Shown here: positions 10,809 through 21,740 of the stretch, one piece after another
How positions within the stretch are numbered: the stretch's first letter is position 1
Layout: the number at the start of each line of letters is the position of its first letter
Source: Bubalus kerabau
Lineage: Eukaryota > Chordata > Mammalia > Artiodactyla > Bovidae
Reading direction: 5' to 3'
DNA: 64,000 bases
NCBI RefSeq assembly: GCF_029407905.1
Contig: NC_073625.1
Span: 175,542,240-175,606,239, forward strand
Position numbers and translations under genes: made by a program
The notes under the pieces: model-generated
Told to the model about the DNA's origin: nothing
What the model saw: only the letters and a program-made list of their open reading frames with translations
The model's database searches: none

Positions 10809-11640
10809 TTCAAGAATCTTTAGAAAAATGCTTGATTAACAGTCTGGGGCAGAGATTTCATAAGTCTACGAAATCTTTAGGGAAACTATGTAACTCTCAA
10901 AGGGTCAGGTCAAAGGAACTCAGGAGCAAACTCAAAAAGGCTCCAGCTGGCCAAGCGGAGGCAACTTGAGCTTCAATAATGATAATAACTGGAATAGATT
11001 TCATCATCAGATACATTTCAATCCACAAGTTCATAAAAATCAAAAATAAACTAGTCATCACTGGAAGATACAAATGAAAAACTAATATCTTAAAAACCAG
11101 TGAAGAGAGGGGGAAATAATCAAGCATTAATTTGCTTTTCTCAAATGAACTATCCCTCAGGTAACTGTAGAGTTGACAAAGAGAAGCATCTATTTACAGA
11201 CATTTCCAGCTAATAAACAAAGATGGCACCGAACTGATGTATCAACATTTTGCCACTATCAATGAGTTAATAGTGTAAGCAGTGAGCGTCACTGTCCCAG
11301 AGGGACCGTCAGGCACTGCATACTTTCTGATAAAACACAGCACTACCTGTGAAGTGGTCCTATAAGCTGAACTTGAATATATCAAGCCTTTAGATCTAAC
11401 TTCCAATTTACAAGAAATACAGGCAACAGAGGAACTATTAAACTGGACCACACAAATACAATCAGCAAAATTCACAGTGTGATAAACTTTTCAAGACAAA
11501 AGATCCAGACCAGACTTTCTCACAAATAAATCACAAGAGAAAAAATTTATAAGGAAATCTGTAGATTAAAAGAGACTTAAAATTTTACATCAGCTCATCA
11601 CTTACTTCAATCTTGATGCAAACAAAGTATTAAAGATATA
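10809..11640. other. Unassigned sequence, probably part of an ancient repeat
   Basis: No gene seen. Minus frames of 76 and 77 codons (11127-10897, 11475-11242) have no motifs. The stretch may belong to the same old element as 11641-11995, but I cannot assign a family. Confidence 0.35.
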
Positions 11641-11995
11641 TATGAAGCATTCAGGGAAATTTGAACACAGATTGGTCATTTGATGAAGTCAAGGAATTAT
11701 TGCTAATTTTTTGATGTGATAATGGTACTGTGTCTATTTTTTTTTATTCCTTATCTTGCAGAAGTATAACCTGAAATATTTAGCAAGGAAATGATACAAT
11801 AGCTGGAGTTCACTCTAAAATAACCTGGAGCAGGGTGGAAAGGAAGTGGGTAGAGAGGATAAAGAAAAAAAGACAAGCTCTGAATTGGTAACTATTGAAA
11901 CTGGGTGTTGGATAAATGGGAGCTCATTATACTACGTTCTCTACTTCTGTATATGTTTGAGATTTTCCATAATGAAAAATATAAGAAAAAAAGCA
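11641..11995 (+). repeat. Ancient mammalian interspersed repeat, family not assigned
   Basis: The text resembles a widespread mammalian repeat 3' end that I recall but cannot name: a tgtgataatggtactgtgtc block, then tgtatatgtttgagattttc and ccataatgaaaaat. It is diverged and non-coding. A repeat-library search would settle the family. Confidence 0.5.
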
Positions 11996-12205
11996 ACTGA
12001 CAGCCTCATAGTGAAGAGAAACAAAAAGATAAATAAAACAACAAAAAAGCAATAAGCAGTAAGCAGTGTCTAAGAAGGCAGAAGCATGTAAAGAGCCTTC
12101 TCAATAAAAGAAAGAACCAGAAAACCCACATAAGTTCCACCCACCTGAAAAATTTCATTCAGGGAAGACTTTACTCTAACAATGGCCATAAACGGAGCTT
12201 CACCA
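11996..12205. other. Unassigned A-rich sequence
   Basis: No recognised feature. The A-rich stretch at 11996-12050 continues the preceding repeat tail. Confidence 0.35.
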
Positions 12206-12358
12206 ATTTTTTTAAACTAATTTATTTATTTTAATTAGAGGCGAATTACTTTACAATATTGTAGTGGTTTTTGCCATACATTGACATGAATCAGCCACAG
12301 GTGTACATGTGTCTCCCATCCTGAATATCCACCTCCCACCTTCCTTTCCATCCCATCA
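12206..12358 (-). mobile_element. Ruminant L1 3'-end stub
   Basis: Reverse complement of the ruminant L1 terminus: attactttacaatattgtag, then ttttgccatacattgacatg and the catcctgaatatccacctcc region. It is strongly 5' truncated and leads directly into an A/T-rich microsatellite. Confidence 0.85.
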
Positions 12359-12382
12359 TTTTTATTTATTATAAAAATGCCA

Positions 12383-12461
12383 CATATATATGTGTGGTAT
12401 ATACATATATACATAGCATATATATGTGCGTGGTATATATATGTGTGTATGTGTGTATATG

Positions 12462-12501
<40 letters not shown>
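12383..12501. repeat. AT/GT-rich compound microsatellite
   Basis: About 120 bp of TATATG, GTGTG and finally a pure (TA)n run. It is likely polymorphic in length. Tyr/Ile-repeat open frames on both strands (for example 12607-12362) are artefacts of this tract. Confidence 0.92.
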
Positions 12502-12503
<2 letters not shown>

Positions 12504-13454
12504 GATATCTCCCTGATGATTTCATTTTTTCCTCTTATTTCACAGATGAGACTGCCAAGACCAGAGTTCACCTTCCCTGTAGAAAGTTTGAGTTTCCCCC
12601 TCTCCACATTGGTTCCTCTCTGGGAAGGACACCAGTGTCCCTTGATCTACCCAATAAGTCTCTCCCTTGGAGAAGTGACACCCTGCTCCCCAAAATAGCA
12701 TGTCCTGCCTGAAATAAGCAAACCTCCAACAATCCACTGAATCTCACATTCCCAGGGAACCCCTTTTTCATTCAGTGTGCCATAACTGTCCAATTTCACC
12801 TAATCACATTATTAATGTTGAAGGATGTTTTCACTAGCGTTTGAGGCTTCATGAGCTCATTAGACAGAAATACTCACTTGCAGGTGGCAGCTGTCAGCTC
12901 CTAAGGAGGGTGGCTGCAGTTCAGCACACTTAACACAGTGCCGTGGGGTCTCGTTTCTGTGGTGGCAGTTGTGAGATGCCACGTGCTCTAGTCCCACCTC
13001 TGGCCTTCACTCTGTGGGAAGAAAGGCTTCCCTTGGTTTAGTGGACATTGGAGCTGGAGAATTTGCAATAAAAGCAGCTAAACTGATTCAGTTCCTTGAT
13101 GCAGAGTGAAAAGCAAAGCCATCCACTGAGAAGGTTAGTAATGTTGTATCACCCTACATGCCCAGGAACACACAGAGGTCCATCCCATCAGGTCAGGAGG
13201 TAGGGGGCTTATGTGGCCTTCTGAGCCAGTCCCTTCATCCTCTAGACTTCACCACTTCCATCTCAAAGTGCCATTGCCATATGGGTGGCAATCCCCAGCA
13301 AACCTAACCCTATGGGAACAGAGAAAACCATGCTTATGACCTGGGATCGCTGATGTCGCCACCAACACAGGTATCTCGGATCTGCTAGCTCTCGGAGCAG
13401 GGACTCCAGTAATGTCAGCGTGCAAGTGCCAGCTGCTTGCTGGGCATACACTTC
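12502..13454. other. Non-repetitive sequence, no gene recognised
   Basis: No repeat family or exon is recognised. The part at 12790-12960 contains a compact set of common binding-site-like words: tcattag, a caggtg E-box, and cagctg. It could be regulatory; this is inference only. No start/stop or splice pattern supports coding. Confidence 0.4.
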
Positions 13455-13625
13455 CCGCAGTTCATCCTCACAGAGACCCTGTACAGAAGGCTGCACTGTG
13501 ATCCCCATTACAGATGACCACACTGAGACACAAAAGGGAAATAAATTTTTCAGTCACCCCATGAGTGGGTGGCAGAGTTAGGGATAGACCCCAAGTCTCA
13601 CTGATGTCAAAGCCATGCCCTTAAA
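13455..13625 (-). repeat. MIR SINE
   Basis: Reversed MIR core: ccccattacagatgaccaca, then gagtgggtggcagagttagg. It is an ancient SINE with no TSD left. The minus frame at 13523-13263 overlaps it and is not a gene. Confidence 0.75.
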
Positions 13626-13669
13626 TTCCTGCTACTCTGACTTTGTCCCTTTGAATCCTAGAACAAGGG

Positions 13670-16600
13670 TTCAGTTCAATTCAGTTCAGTTCAGTCCCGA
13701 CTCTTTGTGACCCCATGAATCACAGCACACCAGGCCTCCCTGTCCCTCACCAACTCCCAGAGTTTACTCAAACTCATGTCCATAGAGTTCGTGATGCCAT
13801 CCAGACATCTCATCCTCTGTCATCCCCTTCTCCTCCTGCCCCCAATCCCTCCCAGAATCAGGGTCTTTTCCAATGAGTCAACTCTTCACACGAGGTGGCC
13901 AAAGTACTGGAGTTTCAGCTTTACCATCAGTCCTTCCTATGAACACCGAGGACTGATCTCCTTTAGAATGGACTGGTTGGATCTCCTCGCAGTCCAAGGG
14001 ACTCTCAAGAGTCTTCTCCAACACCACAGTTCAAAAGCATCAATTCTTCAGCACTCAGCTTTCTTCACAGTCCAACTCTCACATCCATACATGACCACAG
14101 GAAAAACCATAGCCTTGACTAGATGGACCTTTGTTGGCAAAGTAATGTCTCTGCTTTTCAATATGCTATCTAGAATGGTCATAACTTTCCTTCCAAGGAG
14201 TAAGCATCTTTTAATTTCATGGCTGCAGTCACCATCTGCAGTGATTTGGGAGCCCCCAAAAATAAAGTCTGACACTGTTTCCACTGTTTCCCCATCTATT
14301 TCCCATGAAGTGATGGGACCAGATGCCATGATCTTTGTTTTCTGAATGTTGAGCTTTAAGCCAACTTTTTCACTCTCCTCTTTCACTTTCATCAAGAGGC
14401 TTTTTAATTCCTCTTAAGTTTTGCCATAAGGTGGTGTCATCTGCATATCTGAGGTTATTGATATTTCTCCCGGCAATCTTGATTCCAGCTTGTGCTTCTT
14501 CCAGCCCAGAATTTCTCATGATGTACTCTGCATATAATTTAAATAAGCAGGGTGACAATATACAGCCTTGATGTACTCCTTTTCCTATTTGGAACCAGTC
14601 TGTTGTTCCATGTCCAGTTCTAACTGTTGCTTCCTGACTGCATAAACATTTCTCAAGAGGCAGGTCAGGTGGTCTGGTATTCCCATCTCTTTCAAAATTT
14701 TCCACAGTTTATTGTGATCCACACAGTCAAAGGCTTTGGCATAGTCAATAAAGCAGAAATAGATGTTTGTCTGGAACTCCCTTGCTTTTTAGATGATCCA
14801 GTGGATGTTGGCAATTTGATCTCTGATTCCTCTGCCTTTTCTAAAACCAGCTTGAACATCTGGAAGTTCACAGTTCACATATTGCTGAAGCCTGGCTTGG
14901 AAAATTTTAAGCATTACTTTACTAGCGTGTGAGATGAGTGCAATTGTGCAGTAGTTTGAGCGTTCTTTGGCATTGCCTTTCTTTGGGATTGGAATGAAAA
15001 CTGACCTTTTCCAGTCCTGTGGCCACTGCTGAGTTTTCCAAATTTGCTGGCATATTGAGTGCAGCACTTTCACAGCATCACTTTCAGGATTTGAAATAGC
15101 TCAACTGGAATTCCATCACCTCCACTAGCTTTGTTCGTAGTGATGCTTTCTAAGGCCCACTTGACTTCACATTCCAGGATGTCTGGCTCTATGTGAGTGA
15201 TCACACCACCATGATTATCTGGGTCATGAAGGTCTTTTTTTGTACAGTTCTTCTGTGTATTCTTGCCATCTCTTCTTAATATCTTCTGCTTCTGTTAGGT
15301 CCATACCATTTCTGTCCTTTATCGAGCCCATCTTTGCATGAAATGTTCCCTTGGTATCTCTAATTTTCTTGAAGAGATCTCTAGTCTTTCCCATTCTATT
15401 GTTTTCCTCTATTTCTTTGCATTGATTTCTGAGGGAGGCTTTCTTATCTCTCCTTGCTATTCTTTGGAACCCTTCATTCAGATGCTTACACCTTTCCTTT
15501 TCTCCTTTGCTTTTGGCTTCTCTTGTTTTCACAGCTATTTGTAAGGCCTCCTCAGCCAACTATTTTGCTTTTTAGCATTTCTTTTCCATGGGGATGGTCT
15601 TGATCCCTGTCTCCTCTACAATGTCACAAACCTCCATCCATAGTTCATCCAACACTCTATCAGATCTAGTCCCTTAAATCTATTTCTCACTACCACTATA
15701 TAATCATAAGGGATTTGATTTAGGTCATACCTGAATGGTCTAGTGGTGTTCCCTACTTTCTTCAATTTAAGTCTGAATTTGGCAATAAGGAGTTCATGAT
15801 CTGAGCCACAGTCAGCTCCCAGTCTTGTTTTTGCTGACTGTATAGAGCTTCTCCATCTATGGCTGCAAAGAATATAATCAATCTGATTTCGGTGTTGACC
15901 ATCTGGTGGTGTCCATGTGTAGAGTCTTGTGTTGTTGGAAGAGGGTGCTTGCTATGACCAGTGTGTTCTCTTTCTTGGCAAAACTCTGTTAGCCTTTGCC
16001 CTGCTTCATTCCGTACTCCAAGACCAAGTTTGCCTGTTACTCCAGGTGTTTCTTGACTTCCTACTTTTGCATTCCAGTCCCCTATAATGAAAAGGACATC
16101 TTTTTTGGGTGTTAGTTCTCAAAGGTCTTGTGGTTTTCATAGAACCATTCAAATTCAGCTTCTTCAGCATTACTGGTTGGGGCATAGGCTTGGATTACCG
16201 TGATATTGAATGGTTTGCTTTGGAAACGAACAGAGATCACTCTGTCATTTTTGAGATTGCATCCAAGTACTGCATTTTGGACTCTCTTGTTGACCGTGAT
16301 GGCTACTCCATTTCTTCTGAGGGATTCCTGCCCGCAGTAGTAGATATAATGGTCATCTGCGTTCGCCCATTCCAGTCCATCTTAGTTCGCTGATTCCTAG
16401 AATGTCAACATTTACTCTTGCCATCTCCTGTTTGACCACTTCCAATTTGCCGTGATTCATAGACCTAACATTCCAGGTTCCTATGCAATATTGCTCTTTA
16501 CAGCATCGGACTTGCTTCTATCACCAGTCATATCCACAACTGGGTATTGTTTTTGCTTTGGCCCCAACCCTTCATTCTTTCTGGAGTTATTTCCCCACTG

Positions 16601-16768
16601 ATCTCCAGTAGCATATTGGGCACCTACCGACCTGGGGAGATCCTTTTCATTATCATTTTGCCTTTTCATACTGTTCATTGGGTTCTCAAGGCAAGAATAC
16701 TGAAGTGGTTTGCCATTCCCTTCTCCAGTGGACCACATTCTGTCAGACCTCTCCATCATGACCCGTCG
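13670..16768 (-). mobile_element. Nearly full-length BovB LINE
   Basis: About 3.1 kb against a usual 3.2 kb or so. The 3' tail (ttcagttcaattcagttcag) is at the left and the 5' end at the right, where it stops shortly after the gaccacattctgtcagacct text. A gap of roughly 12 bp removes the cactcagtcgtg motif next to the tail. No matching TSD is seen. It carries a broken endonuclease-RT frame. Confidence 0.93.
13780..16490 (-). pseudogene. BovB endonuclease/reverse-transcriptase relic
   Basis: BovB encodes one protein with an N-terminal APE-type endonuclease and a C-terminal RT. Reading right to left, an endonuclease start region is recognisable near 16380-16480 (WNVRSMNHGK, then ISELRWTGMG). 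A basic linker lies at 15559-15224 (MGSIKDRNGMDLTEAEDIKK). RT motifs are VFIPIPKKGN near 15000, GVHQGCILSPCLF near 14560 and the catalytic YADD at 14436-14447. The C-terminal YGCESWTVKKAE is near 14060. Several frame changes split it (for example between the frames meeting at 14370-14395), so no active protein is expected. Confidence 0.88.
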
Positions 16769-16796
16769 ATCATGTGTTAAATGCCCAATCTACACT

Positions 16797-16850
16797 TTAA
16801 ATGAATAAATGAAAGAATGAATGAGTAGTAACCCCCAGAAAGAATGATGT
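16797..16850. repeat. Imperfect TGAA-rich low-complexity tract
   Basis: gaataaatgaaagaatgaat-type sequence just beyond the BovB 5' end. It may be the tail of an old LINE. Confidence 0.45.
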
Positions 16851-16935
16851 TCATGCTGGTGGGGAAAAGATTGTTCAGCCCAGTACACTGAATTTGAGTC
16901 TTGGGTACTGCTGTGTTGGAGATGCCCAGGGTTTT
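16851..16935. other. Unassigned sequence
   Basis: Nothing recognised. Confidence 0.3.
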
Positions 16936-17100
16936 GCAAATACATTTTTCTGCCTATAATGGCAATAATACATGTTTGCTGTAGAAAATTAGGGAAGTGC
17001 AGAGAAGTGTAAATAAGAAAATAAAACTCATCCATAATCCACCTGTGGAAAGGTAAGTACTGTTGACATTTGGGCATATTTCACTCCAGGAAAAGAAAAT
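16936..17100. repeat. Probable ancient interspersed repeat, family not assigned
   Basis: The run gtagaaaattagggaagtgc, then a short block before catccataatccacctgtgg, resembles an old high-copy mammalian repeat I cannot name. It is non-coding. Confidence 0.35.
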
Positions 17101-17204
17101 CTTAAATAGTGCAAGGCCTGAGGCAGCCCTTTTGGTCTCCACATCTGTACCAATAACACTCAAGTCAAGGGGGTTCAGAAGAATTCTAATGGCCCCCTCC
17201 CCCT

Positions 17205-17335
17205 GACAGCAATAATAATAATAAGCATTTCTATAGCACTTACCATGTTGCAGATATTACTGTAAACATTTCTCATATTAACTCATTTAACAGCAGGAGA
17301 AAGAGCCATTTTACAGGGTAAATTCAAGATTTTAT
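17205..17335 (-). repeat. MIR SINE
   Basis: Reverse MIR start: aataataataagcatttcta, then an atagcacttaccatgttgca block and the tcatttaac region. The tail half decays after about 17320. Confidence 0.7.
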
Positions 17336-17574
17336 AGTGTCATAAAATTCAGCCAATAACATATAACATTAAACACCTCTCTTTCCTTACCCTGCCACTC
17401 ACAAGGAAAAAAAAAATCTTTTCTGGGTAATAAATGAGCAATGACTTCTTAAGCATCTGCTTTTAACAAAAAAGCACTATGCAACGTTCCTGATAAAAAG
17501 GGTCTCTCATTCCCACAGACTCTCACTCAGTCATCAAGGAAATGGCACGAGCCCACTGAGAAGTAACAATCACT
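17336..17574. other. Unassigned sequence
   Basis: No recognisable feature apart from short A-runs. Confidence 0.3.
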
Positions 17575-17745
17575 TTAGACTGGAAGCATCAGCAGTATCT
17601 GGGAACTTGTTAGAAATGGAGATTCTTAAGCCCCATCTCAGACATATTAAATCAGAAACATTGACTTGGGACCCAGCTGTCTGTGATCCAACATGCGCTC
17701 TGGGTGATGTGACACACACCAAGTTTGGGAACCTACACTTTAAAT
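17575..17745 (-). mobile_element. MER5A-type hAT DNA transposon remnant
   Basis: The text follows the MER5 consensus in reverse: aagcatcagcagtatctggg, then aacttgttagaaatggagat and a diverged tail through ccaagtttgggaacctacac. It is non-autonomous, ancient and without readable termini. Confidence 0.72.
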
Positions 17746-19119
17746 ATCTTAGTCCTGCGATTAAAGCATTGATGTCCAACTGAAGGGGGAAAAGCCACTG
17801 TGGGGCTGGAGCAATCAGGACAGCCTTTCCAGAGGAGGCAATTCTTACCTGGAGCTCAAAGTTGTTCCTTTTGGAAGGAAGCAGTGTGGCGGAGGTGAGG
17901 GAGCATTGGTTGGCCTTTGGACTCAGACAAGAGATGGACGCCTCACCTTGCTGCATCTGGAGCAGCACAGCCAGACGTAAGGGAAGTGTTCACTCCCTCA
18001 CCTTCAGATTTCAGCCCTGTCATCACCAGTCAATAGCTGTCAATGGTGATTACTGTGAAGAGGCAGGGAAATGCCGACTGGGCAAATAGGAGTGAGAGGT
18101 GTCAGCAGTGAGGAGTCCAGAGTGGGTGGGGAGGTGAGTCCTGGAGCACAGGCAGGCCTTCATTGATTATCCTGTCCCTGGGGTCACTCCCCATGTCTTC
18201 GGTTGCCACCAGCCCCCAGGACCCTAGAGCCCCCAGATATGGCACCCAAGGACCAGAGCACAAGAGGCAAGCTATCCATCAGCCCACGGCAGTATATCCA
18301 CAGAGGATCTGTCAGATGGACAGGCATGGACTGGGGTGAGGCATGGGGGGCACTCACAAAACAGGCCCACACTGGTCTTGCTGGTTTCCCTCAGATCCAT
18401 TATTCCTCTTCCCTGACTCTGCTCTGTGGAACACAGGGGCTGACCCCTTAGGCTGCAATTCCCAGCTCTGAGATCCGCTCACTTCCAGGTGGTTTATCCC
18501 CTGCTCTCTCTGCTTCAGGGGAATGGCCAGCCATAGTCGCCATGGCCTCAGCACCCGTGCAGCCCCATCATGGGCTGCCAAGATTCTTCCTTGTGTCCCC
18601 ACCCCTACCTCACCAGTGCCTGCAGCCAATGGTATAACCATATCCAATTTGCCCCACAAAACTGCATGGTGTGAGCTCTCATTCTCCCTTGGACCATCTG
18701 ACCCAGGGCCCACACACCCTGGCCACCTCTGAAGTCCGTCCTCCCATGTTCATAGCCCTCCTGGGGCTCTCAGTTCCACAAAGGCCCAGATTCCTTGGCA
18801 GGCCCCAGACCTCCTCCTCCCATCTGCCCCAGCTTTGTCTCATACACTCTTCTGGTCAAAGAGAAAACCTTGCCAGTCTGAGCCGCATCTTGTGCCCTAG
18901 GCCTAGTCCTTCCAGGTTTCTTATCCCAGCCACTTCACCTTAACTGTATTGACTTATCAGAACCTTCTCCTTCCTTCCATGTGAATACCCTCTCCATCAG
19001 GAAGCACACCCCCCACACTGCTTATACACCCTCTCCTCTGATCTTGAGGTCTCTTCTGCCCCTCCCTTGATCTATCTCACCTACAATGTTTGAACATCTA
19101 TGAAGGATTTGCCCAGACC
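17746..19119. other. GC-moderate unassigned sequence, no gene recognised
   Basis: About 1.4 kb without young repeats. Overlapping open frames exist on both strands (minus 119 codons at 18713-18354, plus 82 to 90 codons at 18203-18943), all without motifs. The overlap on both strands and the Ser/Pro-rich content point to chance frames in C-rich DNA. A hidden small exon cannot be excluded. Confidence 0.4.
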
Positions 19120-19215
19120 TGGTCCCCAGCTCTGTAAGGATGGGACCAATATATTCCAAGCCTTTTCCCCCACAGCACCTGGCATAGAATCTTCCATGGA
19201 ATAGAGCCCTAACTG
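19120..19215 (+). repeat. Possible L2 LINE 3' remnant
   Basis: The string cagcacctggcatagaatct matches the L2 end pattern around the stop and 3' UTR. It is short and heavily decayed. Confidence 0.45.
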
Positions 19216-20493
19216 ATAGCGTACAGCCTTGACACTGCTTCCATCCAGTGGTTTTTCTGAAATTATCATTTTAGCTGGACCTCCTGTGAACTCTGCAACA
19301 GCCCTCCTGCCCCTAGAGGAGAGTCTGCACTTCTCTGTGTGCCCTACAGACCCACTTCGATATGACGAGGGCTGTGGTGGGTGCCCCAGACCAGCTACTG
19401 ATTGGGTAGTTTTTCTCTTTCTGAACTGGTCCCCCCTACCTGTCCCCCATTCCTGCTCAGCACTGGACACTTATCAGGAAAACAGTCAGACGCCCCCCTC
19501 CCCACCCAGCCCAACAGATCAGCAATAGACTCATGCCCTGAAGATTAGAGCATGGAGAGTAAAAAATGAAACCTTGGTAGAGCAACTCAGGCATTCTAGA
19601 AGCATCTGTGCTTTGGAAAAATTGCTTGCAGCTTGACCCTCTGGAATTCTGATCCCTTGGCCCATCTCCCCACGGGCAGCTCAGCCCTGAGGGTTGAGGT
19701 CCCAGAGCACAGAACAGAAGCTTGAAGGTGTTTGTGAACCAAGGGATGATGGAAATGATAAGATGTGGGAGGTTCATCTCCCAGGAAGTCAGAAGTATCT
19801 CTTCAGCAGAAACCTCCATATAGATCACCAAATAGTTAGGGAGTGGCTACCATACACCAGGAACTAGAAGAACCAAGATGGTGGGATTTTAAGAATACTG
19901 TCTCTTCAGCTATGCATCCTCTGGTCTTTGCATAGTGACTGTGCCTGCAAAGGCTGGGGGAGTCAAAGGGGAAAGGCCGGAAAAGAGGAAGCAGGAAGCA
20001 AAGTTCCTGTGTGTGCGCCAGCATCTGGGATCCAGAGGTGGACAGGGAAGTTCCCTGGCCCTGCAAGACCTGAAGCATCCTGATTGCTCAGACAGTACAG
20101 TCCTTGAGATGGTCTCTCTCCCAACTTGTTGCTTGGCTGTTGAGAACAGGCCCTCCTGTTGATTTTTCTCAAGTGGGGCCATGAGTGCCCCTCGCCGTCA
20201 GGAGGCCACCTAAGAGAGACTCAAGGAAATATAAAGGCAGCCAAGTGTGAGGACTTGACATCCAGGGCTCTTGCCCCCAGATGGAAGGGAAGATACTCAC
20301 ACAGCAGATACAGTGACATCCCAGGTGGCTTCCTGGAGGAGGAAGACATGGAGCAGAGACTGGAAGCATAGGGTGGGTCTATCTGAATGGAGAGGGAGGA
20401 ACAGGAGCATGTGAGCAAATGGACAGGGCAGGAATACACACAAGAGCAACACAGGATGCAGAGTGAGAAGTTAGGCAACAAATACACCAAGCA
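19216..20493. other. Unassigned sequence, no gene recognised
   Basis: Frames up to 129 codons (minus 19470-19081, minus 19831-19457) carry no recognised domain and overlap others on the opposite strand. No repeat family is recognised until the SINE TSD at 20494. Confidence 0.4.
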
Positions 20494-20505
20494 GAGCTTC
20501 CTTAT
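20494..20505. repeat. Left TSD of the double-headed Bov-tA
   Basis: gagcttccttat, repeated exactly at 20822-20833. Confidence 0.9.
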
Positions 20506-20821
20506 GAAAGTCACTCAGTCGTGTCTAACTCTTTGTAACCCCATGGACTGTAGACTGCCAGGCTCCTCTGTCCATGGAATTCTCCAGACAAAGAATACTG
20601 GAGAGGGTAGCTGTTCCCTTCTCCACAGGATTTCCTGACCTAGGGACCGAACCCAGGACTCCAGCATTGCAGGCGAATTCTTTACCATCTGAGCCACCAG
20701 GGAAGCCCAAGAATACTGGAGAGGGTAGCCTATCCCTTCTCCAGGGGATCTTCCTGACTCAGGAATCTAACTGGGATTCTCCTTCATTGCAGGCAGATTC
20801 TTAACCAGCTGAGCTACCATG
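20506..20821 (-). mobile_element. Double-headed Bov-tA SINE (two tRNA heads, one TSD pair)
   Basis: On the minus strand the first tRNA-like head (20821 leftward) and a short body stretch run to 20709. A second full head plus complete body follows to 20506. The two units abut without any TSD between them, while one perfect 12-bp TSD brackets the pair. The whole 316 bp therefore inserted as a unit, or was duplicated internally afterwards. Confidence 0.88.
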
Positions 20822-20833
20822 GAGCTTCCTTAT
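20822..20833. repeat. Right TSD of the double-headed Bov-tA
   Basis: gagcttccttat, identical to 20494-20505. Confidence 0.9.
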
Positions 20834-20849
20834 AGAAAAGCATTAGTGT

Positions 20850-20864
20850 GTGTGTGTGTCTGTA
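20850..20864. repeat. Short (GT)n run
   Basis: gtgtgtgtgtgtgt-type dinucleotide run upstream of an L1 end. Confidence 0.7.
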
Positions 20865-20873
20865 TATAATAGA

Positions 20874-21081
20874 TGCTTAAGCAACAGGGACCTACTGTAT
20901 AGCACAGGGAACTACATTCAATATTCTGAAATAACCTATAATGGAAAAGACTCTGAAAAAGAATATACTGAATTACTTTGCTATACACCTGAAATTAATA
21001 TAACATTGCAAATCAACTATACTTCTTTCAATGAAATTAAAAAAATAATAATAAAATATAAAATTAAAAAAATAATTTCTT
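20874..21081 (+). mobile_element. Old L1 3' end
   Basis: Same L1 terminus as at 3102-3253: cctactgtatagcacaggga, then a gaactacattcaatattctg block, closing in tgcaaatcaactatacttct and an A-rich tail. Confidence 0.82.
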
Positions 21082-21092
21082 TTAAAAGTGTT
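21082..21092. repeat. Left TSD of BOV-A2
   Basis: ttaaaagtgtt, repeated exactly at 21372-21382. Confidence 0.88.
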
Positions 21093-21371
21093 GCTGCTGC
21101 TGCTGCTGCTGCTGCATCGCTTCAGTCGTGTCTGACTCCGTGCGACCCCATAGACGGCAGCCCATCAGGCTTCCCCTCCCTGGGATTCTCCAGGCAAGAA
21201 CACTGGAGTGGGTTGCCATTTCCTTCTCCAATGCATGAAAGTGAAAAGTGAAAGTGAAGTCGCTCAGTCATGTCCAACTCTAGCAACCCCATGAACTGCA
21301 GCCTACCAGGCTCCTCCGTCCATGGGATTTTCTAGGCAAAAGTACTGGAGTGGGGTGCCATTGCTTTCTCC
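21093..21371 (-). mobile_element. BOV-A2 dimeric SINE, complete
   Basis: Two Bov-A monomers in reverse, joined by the aagtgaaaagtgaaagtgaa linker near 21240. The 3' (GCT)n tail at 21093-21117 appears as gctgctgct on this strand. A perfect 11-bp TSD marks a fairly recent insertion at the A-rich end of an old L1. Confidence 0.93.
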
Positions 21372-21382
21372 TTAAAAGTGTT
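21372..21382. repeat. Right TSD of BOV-A2
   Basis: ttaaaagtgtt, identical to 21082-21092. Confidence 0.88.
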
Positions 21383-21727
21383 AGTAAGTGCCTATACAGC
21401 TGTAGCACAAACTGACTGTGCCATCACCCTTAGCTGTTTATCACCTGCTGTCACATGCATGGCTTCCTTCAATTGTTCCAACGATCCTCTTAGCCACCTC
21501 TGATCAATGGCTTCTCACATTCTCCACTCAGTCATTTCACACCCTTCCCTTATCTTGTAAGCTCCTACCATCTCCTCATGGCCTTGCTTTTAGCACATGA
21601 TCTGTGTCCTGCCCCACACAGAAATGGAGACCTTCTAGGAAGTTTCCTTTGTAGCCTCTCGAGCTAAGTTAGACATTCACTGCTGGCTGCCTGAAGTCCC
21701 AGCATGAATGCCTGTTTATGGGCTGCC
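21383..21727. other. Unassigned, grading into an L2 remnant at the right
   Basis: No gene seen. The last part (about 21690-21727) reads as an L2 3' region that continues after the composite insertion at 22053. Confidence 0.4.
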
Positions 21728-21738
21728 TTTCCTGCTAG
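21728..21738. repeat. Left TSD of a Bov-tA plus L1 composite
   Basis: tttcctgctag, repeated exactly at 22042-22052. Confidence 0.6.
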
Positions 21739-21740
21739 CA

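Noticed and set aside
12362..12607. Tyr/Ile-repeat frames on both strands
   Set aside because: Direct translation of the AT/GT microsatellite.
18354..18713. 119-codon minus-strand frame as a small gene
   Set aside because: No motif, overlapped by plus frames of similar length, and no evidence of splice sites or conservation from one sequence.
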